Below the pieces are notes generated by a model. It worked only from the letters and a program-made list of their open reading frames with translations, was not told where the DNA came from and made no database searches. Shown in pieces: positions 35,251 to 38,162 of a stretch of DNA of 38,162 nucleotides. Within the stretch, counting starts at the first letter, position 1. Each line of letters starts with the position of its first letter. The stretch is from a virus, in the IMG/VR virus record IMGVR_UViG_3300046648_000140, positions 1 through 38,162 of that record; one strand, given 5' to 3'. The translations under genes and the position numbers were made by a program.

Positions 35251-35975
35251 CACAACCCCCCGAGGTTTTGAGTCCATGACAGGTCATCGAAGTCCGGCCC
35301 GGTCTTGGCGTTCGGGACGATTCGGCGACCGGCATAGGTCTGCGCGTTGAGCATCCAGTTTTTCCACGACGCTACCCAGTCGGCGCGGGTTTCGCCTTTC
35401 GCTTTCCAGTAGTTCAAAAACTTCTCGGTTTCGAGAGTCAAGTCAGCGGCCGGCGCTCGGTCGTTCGCCCAGACGATCATTTCGGCCGTAATGTCGAACG
35501 GGTCGGGGACGGCGGTTTTACGTTTGGTTTTCGGCGAGGGAGCAGGGGACGGTTTCGCGTCGTTACGCTCTTTAATCTCTTCTCTTCTCTTCTCTTCTCT
35601 AGTCCGCTTTTTGTCCGCTTCGGATGCGGACACATTGCGGACGTTTCTTTTGCGGTCGGAGTCCATCGCCCGACGTTTGGCCGAGAGCCCGTTATGGTCC
35701 TCGAAGCGAGGCAGGCTGAGGCCTCCGGCGATTTCGTCCAACCACCCGGCGTCGATCATGGCGCGAGCGAAACCCGGAAACCCGATCAGGTCGTCCACGG
35801 TTTCGACCGTGTAACCTTCGAGGTTTCCGTCGACCGAATGCGTATCGAAAAGACACCAAACGGAATGTAGTCCGCCAACGGTCCGAAGTCTGTCCGCATG
35901 TAAAGCGGACGAAATACGGACAACTTTCGGACAGGTCGCGAGGTCGGTCCGCATCTTTATCCAATCGCCGGCCAT
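35250..35975 (-). CDS. Replication initiator O-like protein
   Basis: This is a 241-aa origin-binding protein candidate. The N-terminal winged-helix domain starts MAGDWIKMRTDLATCPKVVR, with GYTVETVDDLIGFPGFARAM. A highly charged linker (about residues 105-155, KKRTREEKRREEIKERN) follows. The C-terminal DnaT-like domain has FDITAEMIVWANDRAPAADL and ADWVASWKNWMLNAQ. It is directly upstream of the P-like gene. Two iteron arrays lie inside this gene, as the origin lies inside O in lambda. The linker is encoded by a TCTCT repeat tract. Confidence 0.82.
   Translation of the reverse strand: MAGDWIKMRTDLATCPKVVRISSALHADRLRTVGGLHSVWCLFDTHSVDGNLEGYTVETVDDLIGFPGFARAMIDAGWLDEIAGGLSLPRFEDHNGLSAKRRAMDSDRKRNVRNVSASEADKKRTREEKRREEIKERNDAKPSPAPSPKTKRKTAVPDPFDITAEMIVWANDRAPAADLTLETEKFLNYWKAKGETRADWVASWKNWMLNAQTYAGRRIVPNAKTGPDFDDLSWTQNLGGL
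35576..35600 (-). repeat. Five tandem TCTCT units (AGAGA on the coding strand)
   Basis: TCTCT is repeated five times at 35576-35600, directly beside iteron array 1. It encodes the Arg/Glu/Lys linker of the O-like protein. An oligopurine/oligopyrimidine tract next to iterons may ease strand opening, as AT-rich or purine-rich tracts do in other origins. It could also expand or contract, but only in steps that keep the frame. Confidence 0.75.
35602..35642. repeat. Iteron array 1 (candidate origin)
   Basis: GTCCGC begins at 35602 and 35613 (11-bp period) and GCGGAC at 35626 and 35637 (11-bp period). The two inner copies form the inverted repeat GTCCGC-N7-GCGGAC (35613-35631). The period is not a multiple of three, so it is not produced by protein repeats. 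It is probably a binding site for the O-like protein. Confidence 0.7.
35870..35932. repeat. Iteron array 2 (candidate origin)
   Basis: GTCCG begins at 35870, 35881 and 35892, and CGGAC begins at 35906, 35917 and 35928. All are exactly 11 bp apart within each set. The inner pair is GTCCGC-N7-GCGGAC (35892-35910), the same geometry as array 1. One more GTCCGC is at 35947. The symmetric three-plus-three layout suits cooperative binding on one face of the helix. Confidence 0.75.
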
Positions 35976-36235
35976 TACTGCCGAGCCTCAAGCGAGTACT
36001 GGCCGACGGTGACGGTTTTGCCGGCCTCGTTAACTACGCGGATATAGTCCGTATTGATTTCCATCCCGAGCCGGCGCAGGTCTTTGATACGAGCGGCAAG
36101 GCGGAAGCAACCGAAAAGGCGAAGGGCATCGAGCGGGGTTAGCCGTCCGCCTTCCTCAAGGTGTTTTTTGATAGCGCTGTTTTGCGACGTGGAGTTGATA
36201 GCGTTCGGGTTGTTGTCCATACTGACCTCGCTCAT
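35975..36235 (-). CDS. Small HTH protein in the cII position (86 aa)
   Basis: This winged-helix-like small protein has HLEEGGRLTPLDALRLFGCF and RLAARIKDLRRLGMEINTDY, then a beta tail. It matches the short phage HTH proteins that lie between Cro-like and O-like genes. It is probably DNA-binding; a CII-like activator role is suggested only by position. Two starts are possible: ATG 36235 (GGGGG upstream) and ATG 36220 (GAGG upstream). A candidate antisense RNA covers its 5' end. Confidence 0.72.
   Translation of the reverse strand: MSEVSMDNNPNAINSTSQNSAIKKHLEEGGRLTPLDALRLFGCFRLAARIKDLRRLGMEINTDYIRVVNEAGKTVTVGQYSLEARQ
36195..36223 (+). promoter_or_regulatory. Promoter of an OOP-like antisense RNA
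   Basis: TTGATA (36195-36200), a 17-base spacer and CATACT (36218-36223) lie on the plus strand, facing away from the HTH gene they overlap. The predicted start is near 36230. The only downstream element before the cro-like gene is a terminator. Confidence 0.5.
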
Positions 36236-36281
36236 TGATGACCCCCGGCCTGATCCGCACGATCTAACCGGGGTTTTTTTT
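36230..36281 (+). ncRNA. Candidate OOP-like antisense RNA
   Basis: A plus-strand RNA of about 50 nt would run from the promoter at 36195-36223 to the terminator ending at 36281. It would be complementary to the leader and possible start codon of the HTH gene in the cII position. Lambda OOP is a comparable short antisense RNA, but acts on the 3' end of cII. Ends are predicted. Confidence 0.45.
36243..36281 (+). terminator. Plus-strand terminator between the cro-like and HTH genes
   Basis: CCCCGG (36243-36248) pairs with CCGGGG (36268-36273). An inner GATC pair (36252-36255, 36261-36264) could extend the hairpin. Eight T residues follow (36274-36281). It faces away from the early-right operon, so it must serve an antisense transcript. 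Confidence 0.7.
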
Positions 36282-36286
36282 GGCCG

Positions 36287-36562
36287 TTATTCGACCGGGT
36301 AAAGGTCTGGGCGTAACTCGAACCGGGTCACGGCACCTTTAACGGCGCGCTCAATCGGCAGCACAAGCTCTGCCGGTACGGTCAAGTTTCGATGTAGGCA
36401 TTGCCAGATTCGCGGCTGGCTGGTGTTGCAGAGCCGAGCTAATTCGGCTTGTCCCCCGGCGAGTCGCACCGCTCGCTCTATTGGTCGCTCCTCGGCGACG
36501 CCACTCAGCCGCTCTTGAGCGAGGCGAAGCGCTCGATCACTCAGCCGTTCGGCATCCTTCAT
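36287..36562 (-). CDS. Cro-like YdaS-family regulator
   Basis: This 91-aa HTH protein is of the YdaS/Cro-like family. The core is IERAVRLAGGQAELARLCNT, then SQPRIWQCLHRNLTVPAELV, ending FELRPDLYPVE, which is highly characteristic of the family. It is the first gene of the early-right operon, divergent from cI. AAGGAG lies eight bases before ATG 36562. It should bind the operators in the gap and turn down cI transcription. The first 27 residues are a polar extension not usual in the family. Confidence 0.88.
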   Translation of the reverse strand: MKDAERLSDRALRLAQERLSGVAEERPIERAVRLAGGQAELARLCNTSQPRIWQCLHRNLTVPAELVLPIERAVKGAVTRFELRPDLYPVE

Positions 36563-36593
36563 TGCGGCGACTCCTTTCCGTTTTCGTCCCAGA

Positions 36594-36621
36594 AATATAA
36601 CTGAGGTTTTCGCGGAGTCAA
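36594..36621 (-). promoter_or_regulatory. pR-like promoter with a CI-type operator
   Basis: On the minus strand, TTGACT (36616-36621), a 16-base spacer and TATATT (36594-36599) form a good promoter for the Cro-like gene. The operator-like ATAAC-TGAG-GTTTT (36597-36610) overlaps the -10 and spacer. A half site ATAAC lies at 36628-36632. Confidence 0.75.
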
Positions 36622-36641
36622 TGGCTGATAACGTTGATTTC

Positions 36642-36669
36642 TTGCTGCCCCTATAACAATGGTTATAGA
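36642..36669 (+). promoter_or_regulatory. pRM-like promoter overlapping a perfect operator
   Basis: The perfect palindrome CTATAAC-AATG-GTTATAG (36651-36668) lies 11 bases before the cI start. A possible promoter is TTGCTG (36642-36647) and TATAGA (36664-36669) with a 16-base spacer. The transcript would start about 3 bases before ATG, so cI mRNA may be leaderless from this promoter. Binding here would block cI. Confidence 0.65.
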
Positions 36670-36678
36670 ATTGCGCCC

Positions 36679-37404
36679 ATGAAAACGACCTATACCCCTA
36701 CCTTGGCCGAGCGCCTCAACAACGCGATGAAGGCCTGCAACCTCAAGCAGCGCCAGCTCTCCGAGCTGGTGACTGAGTTGAGCGGCACCCCGATTTCGCA
36801 AGTCGCCATCCAGAAAATTACGAGCGGAAAAACCCAGCACTCAAAACGGATAACCGATATCGCCCGAGCCTTAAACGTTTCTGCGGAATGGTTGGCACAT
36901 GGATGCTCGCCTTTTCCCCCTTCCGGCACTACCCTGTCCCCTGATGGTGATTCGATGGGAGGCGGGGCCAACACGGACAAGGAAGAACTAAAAATAAAAT
37001 GGGGGACGGTGCCAGTGGTAGGGACAGCGCAGCTCGGGGATGACGGTTTTTTCGAGGATGAAGGGTATCCATCCGGCCACGGCTCGGGGGTTCTCCGCAT
37101 CCAATCCACCGACCCGGATGCCTACGGGTTGAGGTTGCTCGGCGATTCGATGCAACCGCGAATCATGCACGGGGAGTTCGTACTTGTTGAACCGAACACG
37201 CCGCCCGTACTTTACGAGGAGGTTCTCGTTAAGACGGTCGACGGCAGAAAGATGATCAAGATTTTCGCCCAGCTTGCCGACGGGTTCTATCGATTCGATT
37301 CGATCAACCACGACCACCCGCCGATTCACCTTCGTGTCGATCAAGTCGAGACGGTCCACTATGTCGCCGGGATTCTCAAAAAATCCCGGTTCTTCGAGCA
37401 GTAA
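36679..37404 (+). CDS. CI-like repressor with S24 peptidase domain
   Basis: This is a 241-aa lysogeny repressor. The N-terminal HTH (about residues 8-72) has ERLNNAMKACNLKQRQLSEL and ITDIARALNVSAEWLAHG. A linker rich in Ser/Gly/Asp follows. The C-terminal S24/LexA domain has VPVVGTAQLGDDGFFED (region of the cleavage site), catalytic Ser157 in LLGDSMQPRI, and probable Lys194 in GRKMIKIF. RecA-stimulated self-cleavage is expected. The usual Ala-Gly or Cys-Gly dipeptide is not evident in the cleavage region. ATG 36679 is taken because upstream sequence is operator. Confidence 0.92.
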   Translation: MKTTYTPTLAERLNNAMKACNLKQRQLSELVTELSGTPISQVAIQKITSGKTQHSKRITDIARALNVSAEWLAHGCSPFPPSGTTLSPDGDSMGGGANTDKEELKIKWGTVPVVGTAQLGDDGFFEDEGYPSGHGSGVLRIQSTDPDAYGLRLLGDSMQPRIMHGEFVLVEPNTPPVLYEEVLVKTVDGRKMIKIFAQLADGFYRFDSINHDHPPIHLRVDQVETVHYVAGILKKSRFFEQ

Positions 37405-37421
37405 GCCCACTGCACGATTTT

Positions 37422-37450
37422 ACCCGCCCACCGTTGGGCGGGTTTTTTTT
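37422..37450 (+). terminator. Terminator after the repressor gene
   Basis: The stem ACCCGCCCA (37422-37430) with TGGGCGGGT (37435-37443) is a perfect 9-bp stem with a CCGT loop and is followed by eight T residues ending at 37450. It ends the cI transcript before the pL-like promoter. Confidence 0.9.
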
Positions 37451-37465
37451 GCCCGGCGAAAAATA

Positions 37466-37507
37466 AATAACCTGAGTTATTGACGTGGCGATCACTTGTA
37501 TTATCCT
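37466..37507 (+). promoter_or_regulatory. pL-like promoter with CI-type operator
   Basis: The palindrome AATAAC-CTGA-GTTATT (37466-37481) has the same ATAAC-N4-GTTAT core as the operator by cI. It overlaps the -35 TTGACG (37480-37485). The best -10 is TATCCT (37502-37507) after 16 bases; TATTAT at 37499 is closer to consensus but too near. It would drive the rightward early operon across the junction to the recombination genes. Confidence 0.7.
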
Positions 37508-37537
37508 TGAGACACACCCAGCAAGGAGCAACCCGCC

Positions 37538-37657
37538 ATGACCACTACCGATAAAGCCGTCGCCGCTCTCCTCCTCGTTCTCGTCCTTGGCGTAATCGGC
37601 ACCCTGTATTCCGACGTAGTTTTGCCGCGTATCTCGGCGATAACTTCCGCGCTTAGT
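37538..37657 (+). CDS. Very small membrane protein (39 aa), first gene after pL
   Basis: ATG 37538 follows AAGGAG (37523-37528), and TAG at 37655-37657 ends the frame. The product starts MTTTDKAVAALLLVLVLGVI, a single hydrophobic helix, and ends GTLYSDVVFAAYLGDNFRA. Function is unknown. As the first gene made from the pL-like promoter it would appear immediately on infection or induction. In lambdoid phages this site often carries small membrane or anti-host proteins. Confidence 0.6.
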
Positions 37658-37688
37658 TCCACCCGCTCGTAACCCTTACGACCTATCG

Positions 37689-37706
37689 CCCCCGGCCTAC
37701 CGGGGG
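37689..37706 (+). other. Hairpin after the 39-aa gene
   Basis: CCCCCGG (37689-37695) pairs with CCGGGGG (37700-37706) over a CCTA loop. No T-run follows. It may protect mRNA or act as an antitermination-related or processing element in the pL-like leader. Confidence 0.45.
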
Positions 37707-37751
37707 TGATTGATGCCTGCCTCATAAATGGATTCTTACGGGGAACACTCG

Positions 37752-37937
37752 ATGAAAGCGGTACTTATTAATCGGCAGATTGCTGCCTGCGAATCGTTCA
37801 TTCGGAACTTTCAAGACGGCCTGCCTTACGCCGACGGCCCGGCATACGGACAAGACAAGCAGCGTATTCGGGAGCTGGAAAACGAGGCGAAAGTCTGGCG
37901 CGAAATCCTCGAACAAGTGACCAAGGGGGAAGTATGA
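37752..37937 (+). CDS. Small helical protein (61 aa), pL-like operon
   Basis: This protein is not recognised. ATG 37752 is preferred because GGGGA lies about eight bases upstream; ATG 37728 in the same frame has no such site. It starts MKAVLINRQIAACESFIRNF and ends with a charged helix (QRIRELENEAKVWREILEQV), possibly a coiled coil. The stop overlaps the next start (ATGA), so the two are coupled. Confidence 0.65.
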   Translation: MKAVLINRQIAACESFIRNFQDGLPYADGPAYGQDKQRIRELENEAKVWREILEQVTKGEV

Positions 37938-38162
37938 AGACGGACATCAAACTCTTTATCCACCAGAAGCCGGGCGACGTACAGAAAGCCCTAACCTGCG
38001 ACATGAGCGACTATCCGACGCTGTATGGCGCGATGCTCGGTTACTACGTCGCCGAGGTCGAATGGCCGGAAGTCGAGGCCGACCCGACCGCGCTGCTCGT
38101 CAAGCAGTACGAGAAGGAACTCGAACGGGAAATCGCCGACCACCATAGCCGGGTCCACGTTA
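37934..38162 (+). CDS. Small protein cut by the window end (76 aa seen)
   Basis: This protein is not recognised. It starts MKTDIKLFIHQKPGDVQKAL and ends near EKELEREIADHHSRVHV, a helical charged tail. GGGGGA lies just before ATG 37934. The window ends one base into the next codon. If the window is circular, that codon is AAA and TAG follows at 3-5, giving a 77-aa protein. Homologous length would confirm closure. Confidence 0.65.
   Translation, partial: MKTDIKLFIHQKPGDVQKALTCDMSDYPTLYGAMLGYYVAEVEWPEVEADPTALLVKQYEKELEREIADHHSRVHV

Noticed and set aside
1-38162. TET/JBP-type oxygenase to complete a base-modification pathway
   Set aside because: No protein shows a convincing HxD...H...R set; the closest His/Asp pairs are in proteins without the fold pattern.

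Overview
This 38,162-bp window looks like the complete genome of a temperate siphovirus, opened at an arbitrary point of a circular map. The host is probably Pseudomonas. The evidence is an MvaT-type (Pseudomonas H-NS) gene carried as cargo, moderately high GC, and an attP core that copies the 3' half of a tRNA-Leu(CAA) gene. Two things argue for a circular or permuted molecule rather than an integrated prophage. An intact attP lies inside the window next to the integrase. The gene cut by the right end (37934 onward) reaches a stop codon two codons later if the right end is joined to the left end (TAG at 3-5).

Layout. (1) 37.4 kb, through the junction, to 3.2 kb (+): a pL-like early operon under a CI operator. 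It carries five small proteins, a YqaJ/lambda-type exonuclease, SSB, a C5-cytosine methyltransferase with a second gene embedded in another frame, and an excisionase-like protein. (2) 3.2-4.7 kb: integrase and attP (core, two sets of arm repeats, a terminator). (3) 4.7-6.2 kb (+): cargo next to attP, including the MvaT homologue. (4) 6.2-25.7 kb (-): tail fibre, an RcGTA-like tail tip, tape measure, a frameshifted tail chaperone pair, tail tube, head-tail connectors, HK97-type capsid, ClpP-type protease, portal, terminases and HNH. A two-gene moron (17.3-18.1 kb, +) interrupts this block. (5) 25.7-27.2 kb (-): lysis genes. (6) 27.2-29.5 kb (+): a tight operon of eight small genes, mostly unknown, reading against the late genes. 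(7) 29.5-31.4 kb (-): an HTH protein, a TAGT/GREB1-like glycosyltransferase and a ParB-like protein, a possible DNA base-modification module. (8) 31.5-36.6 kb (-): the early-right operon: Cro-like YdaS, a small HTH protein, O-like and P-like replication proteins, nin-region nucleases and small proteins. (9) 36.6-37.5 kb (+): CI/S24 repressor and its operators.

How it works together. CI and the YdaS/Cro-like protein face each other across about 115 bp that contain at least two copies of ATAAC-N4-GTTAT. A third copy sits at the pL-like promoter. Leftward early transcription makes the O/P replication proteins. The O-like gene contains two arrays of 11-bp-spaced GTCCG/CGGAC elements with identical inverted-repeat centres, the best candidate for the origin. 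Past the nin genes lies a strong promoter followed after about 40-60 nt by a perfect terminator. This resembles the pR'-tR' late switch of lambdoid phages, but no antiterminator is recognisable by sequence. The most unusual parts are the dual-coding methyltransferase, the paired iteron arrays, the ParB-glycosyltransferase module without a visible TET/JBP oxygenase, the reversed small-gene operon, the phage-borne MvaT, and a dispersed 11-bp repeat.
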